Part shown: positions 1-8,442 of the stretch, one piece after another | Position numbering within the stretch: the stretch's first letter is position 1 | Layout: each line of letters begins with the position of its first letter | Assembly (NCBI GenBank): GCA_035533215.1 | Contig: DATLUG010000007.1 | Span: 1 to 34,712, forward strand | Source: DAHUZL01 sp035533215 | GTDB taxonomy: Bacteria > Chloroflexota > Dormibacteria > Aeolococcales > Bog-877 | DNA: 34,712 nucleotides | Reading direction: 5' to 3' | Notes under the pieces: model-generated | What the model was told of the DNA's origin: nothing | Databases searched by the model: none | What the model saw: the letters and a program-made list of their open reading frames with translations, nothing else | Program-made: the position numbers and the translations under genes

Positions 1-47
1 GCCAAGCCCGCCGCTGCCCCCGCTGCCATGCCACCCCACCCCCGGGG

Positions 48-140
48 TGATCGGATTTAGCCGATTTCGGTGATCGGATTCGACCGAAACGCCTGATCGG
101 ATTCAGCCGAAACGGCTGATCGGATTACTCCGAAATCCGC
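48..140. repeat. Four tandem 23-24 bp repeats, probable IS21-type multiple terminal repeat
   Basis: Four head-to-tail units start at 48, 71, 94 and 117. Each begins TGATCGGATT and most continue with a variable triplet and then CCGAAA or a close variant, so each unit holds an imperfect inverted repeat (CGGATT/CCGAAA). Clustered repeats of this kind occur at the ends of IS21-family elements, where the transposase binds. The reading frame entering from the window edge stops at 60 and could be the tail of an element gene, but 19 codons are too few to identify. If this is an IS end, the element lies to the left and its tip is near 145-155. The repeat is seen directly; the IS21 assignment is inferred. 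Confidence 0.55.
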
Positions 141-865
141 AGTTGCCACGAGGGCCACGTCGACTCACCGGCTCCGTCCGTCGACGCTGAGGGCGGTCCC
201 TGCGCGCCTCTGGAGGATGTGCCGCCACCGTCATCACCGACCTTCGACAGGGGGGACGTGGTCCTCAAGGGGGCGAGTTGGGACGTGGTCAGGTGGGTCG
301 TGACGGCGCGCTCCCACAGCGCCTGGACCGTAGCCAGGCTCAGCCGCCAGAGGCGGACTCCACTCGGTGAGCGGGTCGAGGCGCCGGACGTCGTCGATCA
401 TCACATCGAGGTGCAGCTGCTCCGCTCCGACGCGATCGTCCCCCGCGGCCCGGCTGCCGCGCGTCGGGTCCACGCCCGGCCTGATTCGTGCCCTCGTCCG
501 CCCCAGCACCCCCGGAGTCGGCCAGCGCTTCCGAGCCCACTGCCGACCCGGACGACCCACTCGCCTCGATCATCGACGGCGTCGCCGGGCCGACCGTGAA
601 CTTCATCCCCAGGCACTGGCCAAGCACCTGACATTCTGGCAGATGGACCTGGCCGACCCCGAGTTCCGCCGCTTCGCCGGCGACCATGCCCGCGTCGTCC
701 GCCAAGAGATCCAGACCCAGCTCGACGCCGCAGTGGCAGCTAGATGCCCGCAACCGGGTGCGGCGCGGCTCGCGCGCACCGTGCTGGCATCGCCGAGCAG
801 CGGCATCCGACTGGGCGACCACGCCGGGGTCGGCGTCGAGCTGTGCACCCGGATCACGAACGTCT
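141..865. other. No intact gene; scrambled coding remnants
   Basis: No frame here gives a credible full-length protein on either strand. Short patches look formerly coding. On the plus strand, a stretch opening with GTG at 488 reads an acidic Pro/Ala/Ser linker and then GVAGPTVNFIPRHWP, stopping near 625. An adjacent frame (about 620-740) continues with a charged helical patch containing HLTFWQMDLADPEFRRFAG. The frame switch suggests an indel in a former gene. I do not recognise the family. Confidence 0.3.
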
Positions 866-869
866 GGTC

Positions 870-1125
870 GACGGGACCGGGCCGACCCGGGAGTGGGTCG
901 TACGCGGCGACACCCCCGCTCCAGATGGCCTCCGGGGAGAGGAGCAGCGTCCAGAGCCGCGAGGCCCGGGGTGGCCGAGGCTGGCGCCGGCCGGATAGTC
1001 GGGGATATGGGTCAGGCCGGGTGACATGCCCGAGCTGATTGCATGCGGCACCCAGCCACGATGCCAGATGAAGGTGTTGGCGTCGGTGTAGGAGGCGGGG
1101 CACCAAGCACCTCCCGGCATCGACG
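870..1125 (-). pseudogene. Degenerate fragment of a membrane glycosyltransferase-like gene, relative of the 1344-3161 gene
   Basis: One minus-strand frame around 960-1110 reads TDANTFIWHRGWVPHAIS followed by DYPAGAS and HPGP. The intact neighbour has SDAWTYIWFLGWVPYAIG, DFPGGAN and FPGP at the same spacing. The match continues in a different frame at about 870-960 (W-LLL-P and GGVAAYDPL against WILLMWPV and GVVNSYNAL), which shows a frameshift. DNA similarity is also visible, for example GATTGCAT and ACCCAGCC around 1040-1060 against 2944-2960. Only the first quarter of the protein is recognisable and no start is evident. It lies directly downstream of the intact gene on the same strand, so a decayed tandem duplication is likely. 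Confidence 0.6.
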
Positions 1126-1343
1126 AGCCCCTCGAGCCCCCAGGGACAAGGTCGAGTGCATTCCCAACCCGCTCGCAAAGGCCCGACCCCAGGTCCCGGG
1201 GGCAAGACGCCGCGACCGGCTGGTCACGCGGTCCGGCACTGGCGGGTGGCACCCGCAGGAGCCGCTGGTGGACCCTGCCGGGGCCCGAACGGCGCGGCGG
1301 CTGGGGGCCAGACACATGTCGGAGGGCTCGCTTGCCGACACCC

Positions 1344-3161
1344 CTAGGCCGCCGGGCCCACGTCGTGGGGCTCTCGGGGTCCGCCTGCCCTGGCCAGTGG
1401 TGGCCGCATCCGCACTGACCAGACGTCCACCCCCGCCTCGCGCCGTGGCGCCCGGCCGAGCAATCCCTGAAACAGCCGAACCAGCTCGCCCCGGTGAGGC
1501 CCCGGACCGACCACCACCGCCGACACCCGGTGGCTGCGGAGATAGGATCGAGCTGCTGCCCGCAACGGAGCACTGGGTGAGATCGGAGCCCCCCCCACGG
1601 TTTCGAGGAGCACCGCCCGAGTCAGGGGCGTGAGCTTCGGTCCAAACGGAGTCAGGCCGCCCATCCCCAGCGGGACTCGCAGGTAATACCCCCCGGTCAT
1701 CCTGAAGCGCATCCCCGACTGCGCCTGCCAGAGCTCACTGACCGCCCCCGGTGCCAGCTGCGCGAATGGAACGACCAACAGGACCGACCCGACGGCGATT
1801 CGCGTACCCGCAAAGTATGCCGGGGTGCGGGCCGACGTCACGGGGGTGCCCAGACTTGGCAGCCAGCACCCAACCGCGAGGGCCGCCAGCCCCGCTCTCC
1901 GCCAATCGCGTCGGAGCGGGCCGAGCCGATCGACGAACACGGCCAGGCTCAGGGCCAGCAACCAGTCCAGCATCGCGCTGATGCGCGCGGGGAGTAGGTT
2001 CCCGACGAGTGGAACGTGCGTCAGCGCCGCAAATGGCAACGGCACGGGGGAGAGATAGCCCCCTATCTGCAGGGTCGATCCCAGCATCAGCACCGCGGTC
2101 AGCGCCACTATCGCAACCAGCCACCGGGCGACGCCATCGGACTGCCGCCGGAGCACAGCCAGCACCAGCAGCAGCGGCAGGCCGATGTATCCCAGCGCCT
2201 CGGTCGGCAATTGACTGCTCGTAAGTTGGAACCGCACGAACTCGGGCAGGGTCAGCAGTTCGCCGAACCCCGGGAGGATGAGGCTGAAGGCATCGGGCGA
2301 TCCGTACGCCGCCCCCAAGCCAACCTGGCCGTGGACGGAGCCTGGCAACAGCAGCTGTGCCCAGGCGAGCAGCCCCGCCGCCGGCACCAAGGGCAAAAGA
2401 CCCCAGCCCACGACGCGAGCGACATAGCGCCACCGGCCGGCGATCTCCCGTCGGTGGACCAGGGCCAGCGCTACGACCGCGGTCATCGCCGTCAGCACAA
2501 TGATCGCCGCCACCTCCTCGGAGGTCAGCAGCTGAACCGCCAGGAGCGTCCCTCCGATGAGCCCGAGTCGGCGGTGGCGCCATCGCTGGCGCACCACCGC
2601 CTCATCGAACACGACGGCGCACAGCGGAATGGTCGCAACCAGCATCAGATTGGCGTGCCCCTGGAGGGCCTGGCCAAGCAAGTATGGGGAGAATCCGAAC
2701 ATCAGCCCCCCGACCACTGCCGCCAGCGGTCGCGAGACCCAACGGCGACATGCGCACCAAGCGGCCAGTGCCGCTGAGGTGATGGCCAACACCACCAGCG
2801 CGTTGTATGAGTTGACGACGCCGGCCACCGCCGTCACCGGCCACATCAGCAGGATCCATGGCAGTGGAGGCCCCGGAAAGGCCACGTTGGCACCCCCGGG
2901 GAAGTCCAACCAGTGTGAGTAGTAGGGGATGAGCCCGTGACCGATTGCATAAGGGACCCAGCCGAGGAACCAGATGTACGTCCAGGCGTCCGATGGGAAC
3001 CGACTCCATGCAACATGGGGGATGGCGCCGCCTCGGGTCAGCCACGCCGGCAGGGTCCAGAGCATCGCCAGGGCTAGATAGAGCGACGCCACCCGCACCG
3101 CTTCGGGGACCCGCTCGATGGCCGCACCCACACGCGGACGACGTTCGGCCGCGTGAGCCAT
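1344..3161 (-). CDS. Polytopic membrane protein, glycosyltransferase-like (GT-C/YfhO type)
   Basis: A 605-residue integral membrane protein with roughly 10-12 hydrophobic segments over residues 25-450, then a hydrophilic, probably extracytoplasmic, tail of about 150 residues. The architecture resembles GT-C-fold glycosyltransferases that use polyprenyl-linked sugars. The first long loop holds an acidic residue in FPSDAWTYIWFLGWVPYAIG and a conserved-looking DFPGGANVAFPGP. ATG 3161 is preferred because GAGAG lies five bases upstream; an in-frame GTG sits immediately before it at 3164. Substrate and product cannot be read from the sequence. A frameshifted relative lies just downstream at 870-1125. 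The gene is intact despite the decayed surroundings, suggesting it is under selection. A general polytopic membrane protein of no catalytic function is the alternative. Confidence 0.75.
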   Translation of the reverse strand: MAHAAERRPRVGAAIERVPEAVRVASLYLALAMLWTLPAWLTRGGAIPHVAWSRFPSDAWTYIWFLGWVPYAIGHGLIPYYSHWLDFPGGANVAFPGPPLPWILLMWPVTAVAGVVNSYNALVVLAITSAALAAWCACRRWVSRPLAAVVGGLMFGFSPYLLGQALQGHANLMLVATIPLCAVVFDEAVVRQRWRHRRLGLIGGTLLAVQLLTSEEVAAIIVLTAMTAVVALALVHRREIAGRWRYVARVVGWGLLPLVPAAGLLAWAQLLLPGSVHGQVGLGAAYGSPDAFSLILPGFGELLTLPEFVRFQLTSSQLPTEALGYIGLPLLLVLAVLRRQSDGVARWLVAIVALTAVLMLGSTLQIGGYLSPVPLPFAALTHVPLVGNLLPARISAMLDWLLALSLAVFVDRLGPLRRDWRRAGLAALAVGCWLPSLGTPVTSARTPAYFAGTRIAVGSVLLVVPFAQLAPGAVSELWQAQSGMRFRMTGGYYLRVPLGMGGLTPFGPKLTPLTRAVLLETVGGAPISPSAPLRAAARSYLRSHRVSAVVVGPGPHRGELVRLFQGLLGRAPRREAGVDVWSVRMRPPLARAGGPREPHDVGPAA

Positions 3162-3164
3162 CAC

Positions 3165-4530
3165 ATCTCTCGTCGCACTGCCCGGCCCCCCTCGCCGCCG
3201 AAGCCTAGCCGCACGCCTGCGAGTCCCGGCGACGACTGACCCGAGTCGAGCGAGCTGGGTGCCGCAACGTGCGGAGCACGGTCGGTGACGCCATCGTGAC
3301 GGGTCAGCCCGCGGCGCGGGACATCCCCGGAACCCTGCCCTCGGGCGTCCGAATGCCGCAGCCCATCCGGCTCACCGGCGACGTCGCCGGGACGAGGCCG
3401 CTCCGGCACCGAGTGCGGTCGCCATCGCCACGAGCAGTCGGTGTCGGCCCACAAGGCCCGCCTCGAGGGGAGGGAGTGGCCAACGCGAGGGGACTCGAAC
3501 GCGGATGGCGTGCCTCATTCGACGTCGGCGGGGCCGGTCAGAGCGCGCCGTCGGCGGGTTGGCATCAGAGGGGGCATCAGCCGGAAGCGGGCGGCGGCGA
3601 AGCAGGCGATCCAACCGCCATGAAGGTAGACCGCGACCATGAAGCAAGCGTCGCGGCGAACGGCACCGATCCGGAGCGGGGTGGCTGAGCGCGTGCCAAA
3701 GTCCCCTTCGGCCCGACCAGGCGCACCCGCTCGGCTCCTCCGGGCAGCGCGGCACAGATGGCGCCGGCCAAAGCGGCCGAGAAATGTCTTTCCGCCGCTT
3801 GCGTCGTGGGGACCGAGCTGGCGCAACACCCGCCTGCCCACGGGTAGGGGCCGCTTCGCCGGAGCCTTCCCATCGAGGGCGAGTATCACGGTCGCCGTCG
3901 AGGGCGGGATCGGTCGCGGAGCCGAGCCGTCCGGCGTCGCTGGCGAGCGACCCCGGCACCTGGCCGGCAGTCGGTTCCACCTCCGCGGAGGCCACGCCCG
4001 GGTTGACACCCAGGCTCAGCACCGCGCCTGCGGCGCACGCTGACTTGGGGGAGGTCATCCGACGCTCGGTGCCCTGGACGTGCCCGGGCGGCCGGGTCGG
4101 AGCCGGAGCCGGAGCTCGGATGCGGGTTCCTCACCTGGATCCCGACTGCCTCCATCCGCTCCGCGGATGTTCGCCTGAGTCGCGCTGGGGCTCGAGCTGG
4201 AACGGTTGATGGACATCATCCAACCCCGGGGGTGGGGGCGGGGCGTACGGACGACGGCCTCACGACAGCAGTCCGCCCGCACTCGCCGCGACCCGAGGTG
4301 GCAAGGGAGGAGTCAGCCAGCAAGTGCGAGGCGATGCGGACATCGGAGGTCTCGTGATGCCAGGCCACGTTCACCTCGATCCCGGAGGTCCGGGGTCGGT
4401 GGACACCATCGAGGACATAGTAGGGGTTGGTGGTCCGTGGCAGAAGTTGATGCGGGGCGTGATGCGGCGCGATCGGGGCATCGCTGACGGACGTCGGCGC
4501 GGGTGAGCCTCCGCCGGAAGGGGTGCGGAT
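3165..4530. other. Long stretch without an intact gene; possible decayed exported-protein gene on the minus strand
   Basis: No convincing complete gene is visible. The best candidate for a broken one is on the minus strand, starting at ATG 4058. It opens with a signal-peptide-like MTSPKSACAAGAVLSLGV, with small residues around a possible cleavage site (GVASAE). Coding character then appears to move between frames: LALDGKAPAKRPLPVGRRVL near 3820-3890, then LAGAICAALPGGAERVRLVG near 3700-3770. Nothing in it matches a family I know. Position 4200-4530 is the downstream flank of the IS630 remnant and shows no gene. Confidence 0.3.
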
Positions 4531-4539
4531 GTCAGCGGA

Positions 4540-5460
4540 GGAGGGGCCTCGAAGGCCAAGAGGCGGGCGCCGAGCTGGGAGCAGTCGTGCGCGACAGCGG
4601 GCGTGACCACCTTGGGCTGGACGACCCCGAAGGCGATCGCCACGTGCGAGGGCCAGGGGGCGTGCACAGGGGAGCGGGCGAGGACGCGGTTGGGGAACGG
4701 CGGCCCAGCCGGGTGGCGGCTCGCGGTCCGAGACGAGCTGGGCTGCTGTCGACGATCCAGAAGACGTGGGGCGCACGGCGGTGGCGTGGCTGGCGCATGA
4801 CCTGCTCCACCAGCCGGGCAAGGGTGGCAAGCCCGTTCGTGGGCTCGCGGCGGCCCAAGAGGAGACCCCGGCGGACATCCCAGGCGCCGGGGTACGGCAC
4901 GGCGCCGCAGCGATCGCAGCCACTCTCGATGCGCCCGGCGCGGCCGGGTCGGGGACAGGACCGCCAGCGGCCGCGCCTGGATGCTCGACTTCTGGTCCGC
5001 CGCCTGCACCACGTCGGAGGGCACAGCCGGCGCCCGGCCAGCCGTCCTCGTCGAGCCCCAGGACCACCTCGGCCGTCACGCGAATGGCAGGGTCCCGGGG
5101 TGCAGTCAGCTCTGGCACCGCCAGGGCCAGAGCTGATCAGCGGCGAGGCGCCGCTCCACCGTGCGTCGGCCCATCGGACACGCTTCGCCCTTGCCACCTC
5201 CTGGATCCTGGAGGCGACGTGGCGCCCGACGGGCAGTCCGCGCTGACTGGGCCGCTCACAGGCGACGGCGATCACCAGCGCTCGATCGGGCGCCGAGCAG
5301 CCCCGGGGCCGACCGCTGCGGGGGTCGGTCGTCCAAGCGGAACCCCTTGGTCGCTCAGATTCGGCGCCAGCGACAGGCCCAGCCGGCCCTCCCGCCGAGC
5401 TTCCGGGTGGCTGCCGGGCTCGACGGCAGAGGGCACCGGCACGGGACGCAGGCCCATCGG
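4540..5460 (-). pseudogene. IS630-family transposase, multiply frameshifted
   Basis: Pieces of an IS630-type DDE transposase occur in order but in three minus-strand frames. An N-terminal piece near 5230-5330 has RSGRPRGCSAPDRALVIAVA and CERPSQRGLP, typical of the linker after the helix-turn-helix. Near 4970-5010 comes AADQKSSIQARP, the first catalytic Asp region (family: DEK-IQAR). Near 4700-4900 comes AWDVRRGLLLGRREPTNGLA, then APHVFWIVDSSPARLG around the second Asp. Near 4560-4660 comes AIAFGVVQPKVVTP and LLAFE, where the family has the catalytic Glu in NQVEI but this copy reads SHVAI. Frame changes and loss of the Glu mean it is inactive. The 5' boundary and terminal repeats could not be defined. 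Confidence 0.75.
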
Positions 5461-5739
5461 GCGCACCGCCCGTGGCCGTCCGGGGTCGAGCGGCGGCGGG
5501 CCATCCCGCGCGGGACGGATCTGCTTGTCCGAGAACCGAGAGTGCCGGCCTGGAGGGGCGTCCCCATGCCACGCGCGTTGGGGCGGGGGCGCACGCGGCA
5601 ACGGAGGCAAGACGCGCTTCGGTGGCCGTGGGCCGGCTCTTCACCGCCCCATCGGGCCACGGCGGGTACCCGTGCTCGGCCCGTCTCCTGACTCCTGACC
5701 CCTCATGATCGTCTGCCGCGGACCACCCGGGCATCGCCC

Positions 5740-5745
5740 TACCAT
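5740..5745 (+). promoter_or_regulatory. Candidate -10 box (TACCAT) close to the start codon
   Basis: TACCAT fits the TAnnnT pattern of a vegetative -10 box and lies 10 bases before ATG 5756. A transcript from here would have almost no leader, which agrees with the lack of a Shine-Dalgarno sequence before this ATG. No clear -35 is seen. Confidence 0.3.
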
Positions 5746-5755
5746 AGGTGCGCCG

Positions 5756-7090
5756 ATGCAACTCCGATCGAGCCGCTCCCTGGTCCCGCCCCGGCTGCGA
5801 CCGCGCCGCAGTGTCGACCTCATGACGATAGCCGCGGGCATCAGTGTCGCGGTGGCACTCATCGCTGTCGTCCGCACGCTACTCCTCGCGGGTCATATCA
5901 ACGCCAACGGCGGATTGGGGTACGACGGCATCAACTACGATGGGATGGTCCGTGGGGTGGTGCAGCCAGCTCCGTGGGGGCAGCGGATCGTTCTGCCAGA
6001 GCTGATTCGGCTCTTGCATCTGCCCAGCCAGGACATTCCGCGAGCGTTCCTGCTCGTCAACATGGCCGCGCTCGCGGCGATCGTGGCGGGAGCCTTCATC
6101 CTTGCCCGGCGACTCGCCCTGGCAGGTGGGGCCGATCCCGTCCGGGCACGGGCCGCGGCCTTGATCGTGGGGTCGCTGCTGATCTCGATGACCGCCGGAT
6201 TCCGATGGATCTGGTTCTACCCCGTTCTGGTCGACCCGTTCGCGTCAGCGCTGGGCGTTTGGTGGTACGCATCTGCCACCACCCCGTCGCGCACACGTCA
6301 GTGGCTGGGAGTGCCGCTGGCCGGATTGGCTGCGGCCACCCATCAGTTCTGGGGCCCGATCATCGTGGCTGGAGCGCTGGCGCGCATTGTCCTGGCCAGA
6401 GATCGGTCCGACAGGCGCATCTTCCTGGCAGGTATTGCCTCGACCGCGGTCGGGGTGCTCGCCTCGGCTGCCGTGCCCACTCATGGCAGAGACCCATCCG
6501 ACACCTTGAACAGCATGATCGGTCACATTGGCTCGATGGTTCACACGTCCTATGGGGTGGAGAACCTCACGTTTGCGATGCTTGTCTCCTTCGGGCTGCT
6601 CCCCATCACACTGATCGGCGCGGCCATCTCCCAGCGCCGCCGGTTGGCGGGAGCACCGACTCATGGTGCCAGCGCCAGGAGTCTTGCCGCGCCCATGCTG
6701 GTCATGACCGCATGCTGCCTTCTAGAGTCAGTGGCGGTGGGTGGGGACGAACAGCGTCATCTGTTCTATGCTGGTGCGCCTTTCATCCTGGCGATCACAC
6801 TCGGCTGCTGTGCCACCCGCCGCTCGGGAGACCTCAACTTGGTCCTCGCGATACTCGTCTCGCTGGTCATTTGGCAGCCATTCCATGTTGCCTCCGGATC
6901 TCACGTCGGGTATGGGTATTTCAGCCCCCAGTTCGCCGGGGCGGGAGTCCAGTCGCGACTGATCGGTGATCTTCGCCGGATCGCCCTCCCCGCGGTGGCG
7001 TGGATCGCGATCGCCCTCACTGCCGGCGCAGTGGCTCGCTGGCGAAGGGTGGCTCGGACCGTGTCGCCGCCCGGTCCACCGGATCATTGA
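5756..7090 (+). CDS. Polytopic membrane protein of unknown function
   Basis: A 444-residue protein with a basic N-terminus (RPRRSVDLM) and about 10 hydrophobic segments. Its first periplasmic-side loop contains GLGYDGINYDGMVRGVV and then WGQRIVLPELIRLL. An acidic/Tyr-rich first loop in a multi-spanning protein recalls GT-C-like membrane glycosyltransferases and related cell-surface polysaccharide proteins, but there is no diagnostic motif. ATG 5756 is preferred over the upstream in-frame ATG 5705 because the first 17 codons look non-coding and a -10-like TACCAT precedes 5756. ATG 5822, just before the first membrane segment, is another option. It lies beside the IS630 remnant and is the first intact gene after the decayed zone. 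Function unassigned. Confidence 0.75.
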   Translation: MQLRSSRSLVPPRLRPRRSVDLMTIAAGISVAVALIAVVRTLLLAGHINANGGLGYDGINYDGMVRGVVQPAPWGQRIVLPELIRLLHLPSQDIPRAFLLVNMAALAAIVAGAFILARRLALAGGADPVRARAAALIVGSLLISMTAGFRWIWFYPVLVDPFASALGVWWYASATTPSRTRQWLGVPLAGLAAATHQFWGPIIVAGALARIVLARDRSDRRIFLAGIASTAVGVLASAAVPTHGRDPSDTLNSMIGHIGSMVHTSYGVENLTFAMLVSFGLLPITLIGAAISQRRRLAGAPTHGASARSLAAPMLVMTACCLLESVAVGGDEQRHLFYAGAPFILAITLGCCATRRSGDLNLVLAILVSLVIWQPFHVASGSHVGYGYFSPQFAGAGVQSRLIGDLRRIALPAVAWIAIALTAGAVARWRRVARTVSPPGPPDH

Positions 7091-7456
7091 GCGCGCCGTC
7101 CTGTGATGCTGGGGGCGCCCATCGAGAGGTGTGAGTGGGAAGCTGTGAGCCCACCGACCGACGCCGCTTGGAGACGCCAGGTCCCTCGGCCGCAGTCGGT
7201 GCGTGAGCGTCTAGCCCGATCGGCTGCGCTCGTGCGTCCTCTCCATCTCGAGCCCGCAGACTGGGAGGGGTGCATCTCGCAGCGCGAGCCACGGCGGACG
7301 CCTGGCCGAGGTGCCGGTGTGCGTGCTGCGACGCCGATCAGCAGCCCGAAACTGCGACCGGGCCTGGATCGGAGTCGGGAGGTCGACGGAAGGTGCGGTG
7401 CACCCGTCCGGGGGATGGCGCGGCGGAGGTCGAAATCCGCGAGGTGGAGCGGGGGG
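7091..7456. other. Intergenic region between convergent genes, nothing recognised
   Basis: This separates the plus-strand membrane protein gene from the minus-strand sulfotransferase gene. Frames here show no family signature, and I see no strong terminator hairpin with a T tract. Confidence 0.4.
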
Positions 7457-8404
7457 CTACCCTTGCACGGGGGCAGCGGGCGTGTCGAGAAACGCTTGGT
7501 ATCCGAAGGTCGCGAGGAGGGGATCGGCGCGCGCCGCAATCGCTGCGCATTCCGCACGGGAGAGCTCGGCGGCGGTGGCACGATTCTGCTCCTCGGTCGG
7601 CGTTCGGATCGTCCCCCAGGGAAAGACCTCGGGAAGAGCGGCTCCGTTCCAGGTGGGCGTGGCGAGGCTGGCGGCTGGGTTCAGTCCGAGGGCGGAGCAG
7701 ATGCGCCCGAGCACCTCGATGGGCTCGCGAACGACATCCTCGAATCGCACCACGTGGACGCGGTTGGGGAAGGTGCGAACCGCGTGGAGGGCCGCGAGTT
7801 GTGTGGTCACCCACCCGAAGACGTAGTGAGCCAGTGGCAGCGGGATTGGGCGCTTCTTTGTGTCTGCGTAGGCGGACCAGGGATTGCGCACCACGTGGAC
7901 GAACTGCGCCTCGGGCACCTCGGACAGGATGGTGGTGCTGTCGACGGTGATGATGGGACTGTACCCGACGATGACGGGGTCAGGTGATGTGCCAAGTCGA
8001 TTGCGCCACGCCATCATGGTGGCTCGCAGGAAGGCATGGACGTTGTGCGGGCGACTGCGTGGGAGGCCCTCCATAAGTTGCAGATAGTGCTGGGAGCGGA
8101 CCGCATCGGAGAAGTCGAATTCGACGTGGCGGAATTTGCTCACTGCGGGAGTGTTCGCGCGCACCCGGCACTCTTCGTCGATGATGGCGCGGTAGTCGTC
8201 GCTCGGAGTGGCATCGAGGCGGAAGGACGGCCAGCGGTACTTGGCCGGGAAGACCGACGTGAGGTGGTCGCTGACATAGGCGGTGCCCAGTTGCGACTCA
8301 AAGGGATACACGAACAGATCGGGATGGCCGTCGAGGAGGCGATGGACGACATTGCCTCCGTTCTCGTACATGGCGCCAATCATCAGCAGTCGGAGCGGTC
8401 CCAT
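7457..8404 (-). CDS. Sulfotransferase-family protein
   Basis: A 315-residue protein with the layout of PAPS-dependent sulfotransferases. These transfer sulfate from 3'-phosphoadenosine-5'-phosphosulfate to hydroxyl or amino groups. The N-terminal strand-loop-helix MIGAMYENGGNVVHRLLDGH (residues 8-27) occupies the 5'-phosphosulfate loop position and is followed by PDLFVYPFES. FVHVVRNPWSAY (about 168-179) matches the 3'-phosphate-binding strand and helix (family: hlvRdPr...S). The first loop is atypical because it lacks the usual S/T-G-T/S core, so catalysis is not assured. ATG 8404 is chosen because GAGGG lies six bases upstream; longer N-terminal frames add a Ser/Arg-rich stretch unlike the family. 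The gene follows the DUF4915-like gene by 38 bases and is probably cotranscribed with it. The acceptor is unknown. Confidence 0.75.
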   Translation of the reverse strand: MGPLRLLMIGAMYENGGNVVHRLLDGHPDLFVYPFESQLGTAYVSDHLTSVFPAKYRWPSFRLDATPSDDYRAIIDEECRVRANTPAVSKFRHVEFDFSDAVRSQHYLQLMEGLPRSRPHNVHAFLRATMMAWRNRLGTSPDPVIVGYSPIITVDSTTILSEVPEAQFVHVVRNPWSAYADTKKRPIPLPLAHYVFGWVTTQLAALHAVRTFPNRVHVVRFEDVVREPIEVLGRICSALGLNPAASLATPTWNGAALPEVFPWGTIRTPTEEQNRATAAELSRAECAAIAARADPLLATFGYQAFLDTPAAPVQG

Positions 8405-8442
8405 GGTGAGCCCTCGATAGGTGGTGTGAAGCGAACTCAGTT

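Noticed and set aside
48..140. CRISPR array
   Set aside because: Units are contiguous without spacers and vary internally, so they are tandem repeats rather than repeat-spacer units. No array is seen elsewhere.
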